From Butyrivibrio sp. INlla16 (GTDB lineage Bacteria > Bacillota > Clostridia > Lachnospirales > Lachnospiraceae), in contig NZ_FMYB01000002.1 of the NCBI RefSeq assembly GCF_900104155.1, forward strand, positions 1 through 64,000: DNA of 64,000 nt, given 5' to 3'. This document shows, one piece after another, positions 26,303 to 34,967 of the stretch (position 1 is its first letter; every line of letters starts with the position of its first letter). Made by a program: the position numbers and the translations under genes. Under the pieces are notes generated by a model. The model did not search any database, was not told the DNA's origin, and worked only from the letters and a program-made list of their open reading frames with translations.

Positions 26303-29046
26303 ATGCAAAAAAACAAGTTATTCACCGATGATCTTACGGCAATAATACCTTCAGAGGAAAAGATGTCTGCAATGGAATGGCTTGCAGAGCAGATGCCCGG
26401 ATGATTATGACAGCATTCAGTCATCCATAGATAACCAGATAGCCATGAACTCAAACTCAAGACACATGGACTATGTGGTATACAGAATAATCAGAAAAGA
26501 CGGAACCATACGCTGGGTTGATGATTACGGTCACTTTGCGACTCTCCCGGGCTATGGTGATGTTTATTATGTTTTCATAGGTGATATCACAGAGACCAAG
26601 CTCGCCAAAGAAGAGACTGAGAGAGCCAATACCCTTGCAATTGCTCTTGAAGAAGCTGAACAGGCGAATGTAGCAAAGAGCGCATTTTTATCAAATATGA
26701 GTCATGAGATCCGCACTCCCATTACGGCCATTCTCGGCATGAACGAGATGATACAAAGAGAGGCGGAGGATTCAGCCATACTGGATTATTCCGAAAACAT
26801 CAGGAAGGCCGGGGTTAGCCTTCTTGGTATCATCAGTGATATTCTGGACTTTTCCAAGATAGAGACCGGCAAAATGGAATTGCAGTGCGAAAAGTATGCG
26901 CCGGATGCACTTATCAGAGATCTTTACAATCTTATCAGATTCAGAGCGGAGGCCAAGGGACTGACTCTGCATTTTGAAATCGATTCAGAAATTCCCAAAG
27001 AACTTTATAGGAGACGAAATCCGCATAAAGCAGATAATAACGAATATTCTCACTAACGCCGTGAAGTATACGGAAGAGGGAAGCGTCAATTTTGCGATGA
27101 AGCTGAAGGAGAAGAGTTCGGACTTCGTCACCATGGAGATATCCGTAACCGATACCGGAATCGGAATCAAAAAAGAGGATATAGACAAGCTCTTTGAGCC
27201 CTTTGACAGACTTGATCCAAAAAAGACGAGAAGCATAGAAGGCTCGGGACTTGGACTTTCAATCACCAGGCAGCTCCTTTCGCTTATGGACAGTGAGCTC
27301 AAGGTGGAGAGCACTTATGAAAAGGGTTCAAAGTTTTATTTCACTCTGACTCAGAAAATTGGAGATGACACACCTATAGGTGATATAACGGAGGAATTCC
27401 TGCTTCACGATAACTCCGGACAGGCGCATGGACAGACTTCGTTTATCGCTCCGGGCATGAGGCTTCTTGTCGTGGATGATACGCCGATGAACCTCCAGAT
27501 TATTGCGGGACTTTTGAAGCGTACCAGAATGCATATAGATGTGGCAAGCAGCGGCGCAGAGTGCATAGAAAAATTCGGCGCTGAGCACTACGACATGGTC
27601 TTTTTGGACTACCGTATGCCGCATATGAACGGGATAGAGACACTAACAGAGATAAAGAAAAAATACCCTGAAAAGTATGAAAAGACGCCCATAATCTCAC
27701 TTACCGCCAGTGCGGTTTCGGGGGACAAGGAAAAAATGCTCTCTGCCGGTTTTACCGATTATCTGACGAAGCCGGTGAATATCGACGAGATGGAGCGCAT
27801 GATGTGCAAATATCTGCCTGACGATTCTGTCTTCATGATAGGTGATGAGGAAAATGATGAGACGTCGAAGCTTCCGAAAATCGCTTTCGACTATCCTGAG
27901 CTTGATCCTGCAAAAGGCATCGAGTACTGCGGCGATGCAGAAGATTACATCTACGCCCTTGAAACCTATGAGATGTCCGTTGATGCCAAGGCGGAGCAGA
28001 TAGAAAACAACCTGAAAGATAATGATATGGATGCCTACGTTCTTAATGTGCATTCACTTAAGAGTACTTCCTCTGCCATAGGTGCTGTGAGCATGTTTGA
28101 AAAAGCGAAGGCGCTGGAAATGGCGGGAAAGGATAAGGATTTTGCAACAATTCAGAGGGACACTCCTTTCCTTCTGAAAGAGTACAAAGAGCTTAAGGCC
28201 ATCATCCACAGGATAATACAGAATTATGAGACAAATGATGAGACTGCAGCAAAACCTCTGGATGTTGTTGAAGAAGCCAGAAGCCAAATGCTGGCAAAAG
28301 CTCTGGAAGAAGCGGAGCATGCCAATATGGCGAAGACGGCCTTTTTATCCAATATGAGCCATGAGATAAGAACGCCTATGAATGCCATTATTGGACTTGA
28401 TAACATCGCGCTCAAAAATCCGGATATCGACAGCGAGACAAGAGATATACTGGTGAAGATTGGTGCCAGCGCAAAGCACCTGCTATCACTTATAAATGAC
28501 ATCCTTGATATAAGCAGAGTTGAGTCGGGGAAAGCCAAACTTAAGAATGAGGAATTTTCATTCGGAAATATGCTTGAGCAGATAAATACCATGACTGAGT
28601 CCCAGTGTAAGGATAAAGGTCTTGTGTTTGATTGTCTGGTAAAAGGCCACATGGACGACTTTTACGTCGGCGATGAGATGAAGATGAAACAGGTGGTCAT
28701 AAATGTCCTCGGTAATGCCGTGAAATACACACCGGCTCCGGGAAAGGTGACTTTCACTGTTGAAGAGACAGAGCGCACGGACGAGAGAGCTGTTGTCAGA
28801 TTTGTCATAAAGGATACCGGCGTTGGAATGGATGCTGATTATATTCCGAAGATCTTTGAGCCCTTCTCACAGGAAAAAGAGGGAACAAGCAACCAGTACG
28901 GCAGTACCGGGCTGGGAATGGCCATCACCAAGAATATAGTTGATATGATGTGTGGTCAGATCGAAGTGCAGTCTGAAAAGGGGAAAGGCTCTGAATTTAC
29001 CATAACCATACCTCTCGGAAGTTTTTTATCGAATATATCCCTATAA
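26303..29046 (+). pseudogene. Hybrid double histidine kinase with internal deletion and frameshift
   Basis: A long kinase gene is spread over three frames. The ATG at 26303 (after AAGGGGG) opens 33 codons ending LAEQMPG, the usual beginning of a PAS domain, then a TGA at 26402. The next frame resumes directly at PDDYDSIQ, late in a PAS domain, so roughly 50 PAS residues and the frame are missing. That frame carries HisKA (MSHEIRTPI) and runs to 27056. A surplus T in the TTT at 27004-27006 shifts the frame; correcting it gives EIDSEIPKELIGDEIRIKQ, which aligns without gaps with the intact paralogue at 45.1 kb. The third frame encodes HATPase, REC (FLDYRMPHMNG), HPt (VHSLKSTSSAIG), then a second HisKA (MSHEIRTPMNA) and HATPase. 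Two kinase modules in one chain are unusual. As sequenced it cannot make a full product; 26974 onward could be translated only if re-initiated. Confidence 0.85.
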
Positions 29047-29113
29047 AAATACTATAAGGTATTTTGCCCGCTGTTGGTATTAAAGTTTAATAAACAACTA
29101 ATTAAATCTAAAC

Positions 29114-29141
29114 TTGTTTGCATAATCCAATTTAGTATGAT
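29114..29141 (+). promoter_or_regulatory. Probable sigma-A promoter of the amino acid ABC operon
   Basis: TTGTTT and TATGAT are separated by 16 bases. The start codon of the binding protein is 42 bases downstream. Confidence 0.5.
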
Positions 29142-29183
29142 AAAGTGGTAAAGAATGAAAAATTTAGAGGAGGGCATTGTTTT

Positions 29184-30032
29184 ATGAAAAAGAAGATAAT
29201 AGCAGGATTACTTATAACAGCAATGACATTTTCGCTTACAGCATGCGGCGGAGCAAAGACAGACGGCGCCGAAGGCACAGCAGCGACTGATACAACAGAA
29301 GAGACAACAGAGGCGAAGGATGAGGACTCCGATGTTGACTATGTAAAAGGAAAAGGAAAGCTTATCGTAGGAATCACAGACTTTGCTCCTATGGATTACA
29401 AGGATGACAGCGGCAACTGGATCGGTTTTGATGCTGACCTTGCAAAGAAGGTTGCCGAGTCCCTCGGAGTTGAAGCTGAGTTTGTAGAGATCGACTGGGA
29501 TAACAAGATTCTTGAGCTTGACAACAAGTCAATTGATGTAGTATGGAACGGAATGACACTTACAAACGAAGTTACAAACGCAATGGAGTGCACCAAGCCT
29601 TATCTTAACAATGCACAGGTTGTGGTTGTTCCGTCAGATATTGCGGATGAGGTGAAAAGTGCAGAGGATGCTGCTTCCTACAGCTTTGCGGTTGAGGCAG
29701 GTTCAGCAGGTGAGCAGGCAGCTACCGATAACGGCTATGATTTTGTATCCGTTACATCTCAGGCTGATGCTGTAATGGAAGTTCAGGCAGGTACTTCTGG
29801 TGCATGTATTATCGACCTTCTCATGGCAGGCGCTATGATTGGTGAGGGTACAAGCTATCCCGATCTTTCACACACAGTAGAACTTACAACAGAAGAGTAT
29901 GGTATTGGATGCCGCAAGGGATCCGATCTTGCTGCTTACATCGATGATCAGCTTGGGGCTATGTATGCTGACGGAAGCATGATGGAGATTGCAAAGCAGT
30001 ACGGTGTTCAGGATGCCGTAATTGCAAGATAA
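29184..30032 (+). CDS. Polar amino acid ABC transporter binding lipoprotein
   Basis: The 282-residue lipoprotein has a signal peptide with lipobox LTACGG, an acidic linker, and a family 3 solute-binding domain. Landmarks are LIVGITDFAPMDYKDDSGNWIGFDADLAKKVAESLGVE, VVWNGMTLT and the C-terminal EYGIGCRKGSDLAAYID, shown here only as landmarks of type-3 binding proteins for polar or cyclic amino acids. I choose the ATG at 29184 because AGAGGAGGG precedes it and the signal peptide begins there. It is first of three genes (binding protein, permease, ATPase). A hairpin before the permease may give higher expression of the binding protein. The exact amino acid is not determinable. Confidence 0.9.
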   Translation: MKKKIIAGLLITAMTFSLTACGGAKTDGAEGTAATDTTEETTEAKDEDSDVDYVKGKGKLIVGITDFAPMDYKDDSGNWIGFDADLAKKVAESLGVEAEFVEIDWDNKILELDNKSIDVVWNGMTLTNEVTNAMECTKPYLNNAQVVVVPSDIADEVKSAEDAASYSFAVEAGSAGEQAATDNGYDFVSVTSQADAVMEVQAGTSGACIIDLLMAGAMIGEGTSYPDLSHTVELTTEEYGIGCRKGSDLAAYIDDQLGAMYADGSMMEIAKQYGVQDAVIAR

Positions 30033-30059
30033 TCCTGATTTTAAAAAATAGCGAAATCT

Positions 30060-30083
30060 ATGCCCCGCTTAATGGCGGGGCAT
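30060..30083 (+). promoter_or_regulatory. Intercistronic hairpin between binding protein and permease
   Basis: ATGCCCCGC and GCGGGGCAT form a perfect nine-base stem. No U-run follows, so it is more likely an mRNA stabiliser or partial attenuator of the kind that raises binding-protein over permease expression than a full terminator. Confidence 0.6.
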
Positions 30084-30111
30084 TTGAAACTATGGAAAGA
30101 GGAATCTATTT

Positions 30112-30768
30112 ATGTTTTGGACCGTTACCTTATCACTGCTTGAGGGGTTCCTGGCAACAATTAAATTATTTGCTTTAACACTTGTTTTTTCACTGCCCCT
30201 GGGGCTTCTCATATGCTTTGGCTCAATGAATAAGCTGCCTCTGATAAGGGTGCCTATAAGGTTTCTGATCTGGGTTGTACGCGGAACACCGCTGATGCTG
30301 CAGCTTCTTATCATCTACTACGGACCGGGAATTTTCCTTAGATTAAACGTATGGGGAACTTCAACCTCCGGAAGATTTATGGCAGCACTTATAGCATTTG
30401 TGATTAACTACGCCTGCTATTTTTCTGAGATATACAGAGGCGGAATTCAGTCAATTCCGGTAGGACAGTATGAGGCGGCGCAGGTTCTCGGTATGACGAG
30501 ATGGCAGACCTTCAAAAAAGTCATTCTCCTGCAGCTCATCAAACGAATCGTTCCGCCGATTTCAAACGAAGTTATAACCCTTGTTAAGGATACTTCTCTT
30601 GCGAGAGTTATTGCGGTTTATGAGATCATCTGGAACGGACAGGCCTTCATAAAGAGCAGCGGAATCATCTGGCCTTTGTTCTACACAGGCGCATTTTATC
30701 TGCTCTTTAGCGGACTTTTGACACTGCTGTTTAGATACATCGAGAAGAAGCTGAGCTATTTTAGGTAA
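30112..30768 (+). CDS. Amino acid ABC transporter permease
   Basis: The 218-residue protein has about five membrane helices and the His/Glu/Gln permease signature: RGTPLMLQLLIIYYG near residue 60 and the EAA loop GQYEAAQVLGMTRWQTFKKV, which docks to the ATPase. It would form the membrane channel, as a homodimer since no second permease gene is present. It sits between the binding-protein and ATPase genes, 21 bases upstream of the latter. The start ATG at 30112 follows AAAGAGGAA. Confidence 0.92.
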   Translation: MFWTVTLSLLEGFLATIKLFALTLVFSLPLGLLICFGSMNKLPLIRVPIRFLIWVVRGTPLMLQLLIIYYGPGIFLRLNVWGTSTSGRFMAALIAFVINYACYFSEIYRGGIQSIPVGQYEAAQVLGMTRWQTFKKVILLQLIKRIVPPISNEVITLVKDTSLARVIAVYEIIWNGQAFIKSSGIIWPLFYTGAFYLLFSGLLTLLFRYIEKKLSYFR

Positions 30769-30789
30769 AGACGAGAAGGTACACGGAAA

Positions 30790-31548
30790 ATGCCAATACT
30801 TGAAGTTAAAGATATAAAGAAAAAATTTGATAATAGCGAGATTCTTAAGGGAATCTCATTCGACATGGAAGAGGGACAGGCGATATCAATTATCGGATCC
30901 TCGGGAAGCGGAAAGACAACGCTGCTTCGCTGCCTGAATTTCCTGGAGAGAGCTGACGAAGGAACTATAACCGTAAGAGGAGAGAAGCTTTTTGATGCAT
31001 CGCTTCCCATGGAAAGCGCGGATGCTCTTCGTGAAAAGAGACTCCATTTCGGTATGGTTTTCCAGCAGTTCAATCTCTTCCCGCAGTACACGGCACTAGA
31101 GAATGTGACACTTGCACCGGGACTCTTGAGCGGCGGTCAGGATAATGATGCGATCATAAAAAGAGGTAAAGAGCTTCTTGATCAGATGGGACTTTCCGAC
31201 AGAATGGATAATTACCCGCACCAGCTTTCCGGAGGACAGCAGCAGAGAGTTGCCATAGCCCGTGCTCTTGCGTTAAAACCTGATATCCTCTGCTTCGACG
31301 AGCCTACTTCAGCGCTTGATCCCGAGCTTACGGGCGAGGTCCTAAGAGTAATAAGAGAGCTTGCAAACAAGAATACCACCATGATCATAGTTACTCATGA
31401 GATGGCATTTGCAAGAGACGTAGCGGACGAGGTTATTTTCATGGACGGCGGAGTGATCCTGGAGAAGGGACCTGCGAAGGAAGTGATCAATAATCCGAAG
31501 GAGGAACGTACAAGACAGTTTCTTTCAAGTGTTCAGTCCGGATCTTAA
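30790..31548 (+). CDS. Amino acid ABC transporter ATP-binding protein
   Basis: The 252-residue ATPase is of the GlnQ/HisP kind: Walker [11 protein letters not shown]-loop [16 protein letters not shown], signature LSGGQQQR, Walker [16 protein letters not shown] and switch His in IVTHEM. It energises uptake by the permease encoded immediately upstream. It is the last gene of the operon and is followed by a strong terminator. Confidence 0.95.
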   Translation: MPILEVKDIKKKFDNSEILKGISFDMEEGQAISIIGSSGSGKTTLLRCLNFLERADEGTITVRGEKLFDASLPMESADALREKRLHFGMVFQQFNLFPQYTALENVTLAPGLLSGGQDNDAIIKRGKELLDQMGLSDRMDNYPHQLSGGQQQRVAIARALALKPDILCFDEPTSALDPELTGEVLRVIRELANKNTTMIIVTHEMAFARDVADEVIFMDGGVILEKGPAKEVINNPKEERTRQFLSSVQSGS

Positions 31549-31566
31549 TTTAACATGTGTGGATAA

Positions 31567-31605
31567 TAAAACGGATAGCAAAGAGCTTGCTATCCGTTGT
31601 TTTTT
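31567..31605 (+). terminator. Rho-independent terminator of the amino acid ABC operon
   Basis: AACGGATAGCAA and TTGCTATCCGTT form a perfect twelve-base stem followed by GTTTTTT. Confidence 0.92.
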
Positions 31606-31641
31606 CGTGATTTATATTGTGGGCTTTAAGTTAACCCGCTG

Positions 31642-32820
31642 TCAGTTTTCCGGCGGTACTGCGTCGAGCTCTATTGTGGCTGTGAAGGTGCTTCCGAGTC
31701 CCTCTTCGCTTTCTGCGGTAATATCACCCTTCATGAGACATGCAAGGCGCTTTGCGACGGAAAGTCCAAGGCCTGTTCCTGTACCATACTTGCTGGGATT
31801 TCTCTTTTCCTGAGAGAAGGTTCTGAAAAGACTTGGCATAAAAGCACTGCCGATGCCGCAGCCTTCATCCTTTACCACAAATCTAATTCTGTAAAAATCG
31901 CCGTGCTTTTTGGAAGAAATATATATCTCGACAGTGTCTCCGCGTTCGCTGAACTTTACGGCGTTATTGGTTAAGTTAATCACCATCTGCTGAGCGCGTC
32001 CGAGATCGCAGATGACCTGCGGGTTCGCTCTGTATTCTCTGTGCACGATGACTGTCACATTTTTTTCTTTTGCGAAGGCTTTGGTGACATTCTCAACGCC
32101 GTCCACAATATCATCAAGGGATGCTCTTTTCGGGTCGAGGTTTAAGTTACCGCCGTCGATTTTATCAATATCGAGAATATCGCTCATAAGTCTGGAGAGA
32201 TAGTGGCTTGAAGTGTAGATCTTTCTCATATCACTTCGAAGGACGTCGACATCCTCCTGATTCATTCCAAGATAGGACAGAGCGGAGATGGCGTTCATGG
32301 GATTTTTGATTTCGTTGCTCATGCGGGATAGGAATTCCGACATGCGTCTGTTGGCACGCTTTTCATTATCGAGAAGCTTGTCGTTTAATTTATTAAGCTG
32401 TTCGATTTTCCTAATGTGTTCCTGCTCCTCGGTGACATCCATAAAGGAGCCTACAAATCCGATAATAACACCTTCATCATAGATGGGTGTTTTGGTAGCA
32501 ATGATCTCTCTTACTTCGCCTTTGACAATACACAGGCCATGAACATTGTGAGTACTCTCGCCGTGAAGGACCAGGATCTCATCCTGCATGAAAGGTTCGG
32601 GATCCGGATGCCAGCCCATATCCTCGTCGGTTTTACCGATAACTTCATCAGCTGATTTAAAACCATAAAAATTGAGAAATGCCTGATTAACTCCAACAAA
32701 TCTGCGATGGGTATCCTTCCAGAAGATACAGTCCTGGGTTGTGTTTATGATTTTGTCGAACAACTGGTCCGCATGTTCGTTAAGTGAAATTGTCTTTAAC
32801 TTTTCAATATTATCACTCAT
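31642..32820 (-). CDS. PAS histidine-kinase-like protein lacking the phospho-acceptor His
   Basis: The 392-residue soluble protein has a PAS/PAC domain (about 18-130), a short coiled coil, a HisKA-like dimerisation region (about 160-225) and a HATPase domain (about 265-390). The H-box reads MSNEIKNPMNA: Asn169 stands where the autophosphorylated His should be, and Arg-Thr is changed to Lys-Asn. The codon is AAC, so a single base change from CAC would produce it. The ATP-binding side looks intact: NLTNNAVKFS (N-box), DEGCGIG (G1) and GTGLGLSVAK (G2). It is therefore probably not a conventional autokinase; it may be a regulator of another kinase, a phosphatase or an ATP-binding scaffold. There is no REC domain and no adjacent response regulator. 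Confidence 0.88.
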   Translation of the reverse strand: MSDNIEKLKTISLNEHADQLFDKIINTTQDCIFWKDTHRRFVGVNQAFLNFYGFKSADEVIGKTDEDMGWHPDPEPFMQDEILVLHGESTHNVHGLCIVKGEVREIIATKTPIYDEGVIIGFVGSFMDVTEEQEHIRKIEQLNKLNDKLLDNEKRANRRMSEFLSRMSNEIKNPMNAISALSYLGMNQEDVDVLRSDMRKIYTSSHYLSRLMSDILDIDKIDGGNLNLDPKRASLDDIVDGVENVTKAFAKEKNVTVIVHREYRANPQVICDLGRAQQMVINLTNNAVKFSERGDTVEIYISSKKHGDFYRIRFVVKDEGCGIGSAFMPSLFRTFSQEKRNPSKYGTGTGLGLSVAKRLACLMKGDITAESEEGLGSTFTATIELDAVPPEN

Positions 32821-32909
32821 CTAAATCCTCTTGAAAAAAGAAATACAAGAAATCTCCTTACGCAAAACGTGCAAGTGTATATCAATTATAACACGAAATT
32901 CCGTAAATG

Positions 32910-34967
32910 CTATAGGGGAAGGAACAAGTTCTCGTTTTTAAGTTCATCTTTTATGAACGAGATATCACTGTCCGATAAATTGAACAGCTTAAAACACTTA
33001 TCATCGAGCTCTTTGTAAAGTGCTGTCAGCTTGCTTTTTTGTTCCTCCTCGGTGGTGGGCTTTAGGGTCTCGGGATTCCGGCAAAGCTCTAAAATACTGT
33101 CAATTATTGCAGTTATATCGCTTTGAGTATCGGCGTCGGCATCCGGGATCGGGATCTGTTCGATGTGCGATCTTAGAATTTTTACCGAACGGAATTTTTT
33201 GATGAAATAATATTCGGAGGCGCTGCAGTTTAAAATCGCCATAATATATTTCATGCTGAGATTTTCAATGTTCGGAATTACGATATTACAGCTGTTAAGA
33301 GACAGGGTTTGTTTGTCATCATATGCAAAAACAAGTCGTCCTCCGATGAAACGATAGAGCAGCTTCTCAGGTGCGCGGTACATGGAAAGAGGCGCTACCT
33401 GCTGGCATTTATCGGGATCGAAGTTTATGTAGCACTTAGGTATTTTGAAGGCATATTTGAAAATATCGATGCCTTTAAGTATGACTTCGTTGTTTGCGGT
33501 TTTTCGTGATTTAAGCATTTCCTTGTTGGCACCTGTTACGATTCCAAGTGCAAACCCGGCATTTCCTTCGAGTCTTTTTGCATCCGGCAGAGTCTCCAAA
33601 TGGTTAAGGATCCGGTACTCATTGTCGGGCATGAGGAAGTCGAAGGCGTCTCCTGTCAGCTTCCGCTTAGTAGTGATTTTAAAGGAGGAATCCTTTTCAT
33701 ATACGACAGGATTTTTTGAAAGAAAGCTGTCGGCGGATTTTTGCACCTGCATTATCACGGAAGGACACTGGACATGATCAAATACATCACCCAGATATTC
33801 AAGGTGCGTTAGCGTGGTCATCTTCAGCAGAAGCTCACGAATTATGTGATGAGTTTTGACAAGAAGAACCGACTCCGGAAGGACGTAGGAGAGTGTACCG
33901 CCGTTTTTAAGAAGACCGAGAGCCTGCTCGGTAAAAAGATCAAAGGAATCGGGTGACTTTGCCTTGCCGCATTCGAAGGTATCCTTGAGGTAAGTCCTTT
34001 CATCCGCAGTGAAAGAAGAACCCCAGGGAGGATTGCCAAGGATGATGTCGAAGGTTTTATCGTTTTTATTCTCGTGAAGGAAATCCCTGACTAATAGATG
34101 CTCTTTCCAAAAATCGATGTCGGGGATTCTGTACTTGAGTGCCAGGTTAATCCTTGCAAGAAGAATACTGGTCTCATCGAGATCATAGCCGTAGAGATTC
34201 CCGGCAGGGATACCCGGAGGAAGACATAATAAAAAGTTGCCGGTTCCGCAGCCCGGATCAAGGATCTGTTTATCCTGACCTTCTGAGAGGATTGATGCCT
34301 CAAACAGGTGTCCGAGGAGTCTTTGTACGATGGTTCCGGGAGTGTAATAGGCTCCCTCGCTTTTCCTTGCGCGAAGGTGCTTTAAAGATATGTATATCAG
34401 ACCAAGAGTATCCTCGCCGGGAACGTACTCGAAGCTCCCGGTAAGAGAGAGGATATCCTCAGGTAGGGATGCGTCGTCTTCGGATGGATGAAGCTCTGTG
34501 ATAAGGTGTGAGTATTTTTCCTGTTCTTCATCCGGAATTCTTTTGGCGATAAGTCTCTTTGCGCAGCCCGCAAGGATGGCTTTCAGCATGGAATCTGTGA
34601 GTTCAAAAGGTTTGGTCTGCTCTGAAGATCCTGCTGTTTCTTTAGGTTCTGTAGTAAGAGCACTGCAGCTTTCAAAGTCGGCAATGTCTGAAATAAGTTT
34701 GTTAACCAGCGGGAGATTGGGAGAAGTCGCAGGAATATAAGAGCTGTACAGGAGCTTACCCGATACGTAGGTCTTGTTCCGGCGGCTCTTTAAGGATTTG
34801 ATCTTTCCGTTTTCAAGATCGGCTTTGAGGGAGCTGACGTACTCCTCAGAAAAGAGATACGAGCGTCCCTTTTTTCCTTCAGGCTTAATCTTACCGAGCT
34901 TTATCCAGTTTCTCCCTGTGGCGGGAGTGATAGACAGTTCTGCACAAAGGTCAGATAGTGTAAGCAT
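32910..34967 (-). CDS. N6-adenine DNA methyltransferase with N-terminal HTH
   Basis: The 685-residue protein starts with a MerR-like helix-turn-helix (about 1-50, LCAELSITPATGRNWIKLGKI). An uncharacterised segment (about 60-190) follows, then an adenine methyltransferase core: KSEGAYYTPGTIVQRLL, SAM motif ILDPGCGTGNFLL and catalytic FDIILGNPPWGSS. The C-terminal part (about 420-620) resembles a target-recognition domain ending EQIPIPD. No PD-(D/E)xK nuclease motif is evident and no restriction gene is adjacent, so it looks like an orphan methyltransferase that could mark or regulate DNA. Its start overlaps the stop of the YfhO-like gene (UAAUG), implying translational coupling with cell-envelope genes, an unusual context. 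Confidence 0.85.
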   Translation of the reverse strand: MLTLSDLCAELSITPATGRNWIKLGKIKPEGKKGRSYLFSEEYVSSLKADLENGKIKSLKSRRNKTYVSGKLLYSSYIPATSPNLPLVNKLISDIADFESCSALTTEPKETAGSSEQTKPFELTDSMLKAILAGCAKRLIAKRIPDEEQEKYSHLITELHPSEDDASLPEDILSLTGSFEYVPGEDTLGLIYISLKHLRARKSEGAYYTPGTIVQRLLGHLFEASILSEGQDKQILDPGCGTGNFLLCLPPGIPAGNLYGYDLDETSILLARINLALKYRIPDIDFWKEHLLVRDFLHENKNDKTFDIILGNPPWGSSFTADERTYLKDTFECGKAKSPDSFDLFTEQALGLLKNGGTLSYVLPESVLLVKTHHIIRELLLKMTTLTHLEYLGDVFDHVQCPSVIMQVQKSADSFLSKNPVVYEKDSSFKITTKRKLTGDAFDFLMPDNEYRILNHLETLPDAKRLEGNAGFALGIVTGANKEMLKSRKTANNEVILKGIDIFKYAFKIPKCYINFDPDKCQQVAPLSMYRAPEKLLYRFIGGRLVFAYDDKQTLSLNSCNIVIPNIENLSMKYIMAILNCSASEYYFIKKFRSVKILRSHIEQIPIPDADADTQSDITAIIDSILELCRNPETLKPTTEEEQKSKLTALYKELDDKCFKLFNLSDSDISFIKDELKNENLFLPL

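Noticed and set aside
32910-34967. Type IIG restriction-modification enzyme
   Set aside because: The N terminus is an HTH and I see no nuclease motif, so only methyltransferase activity is supported.
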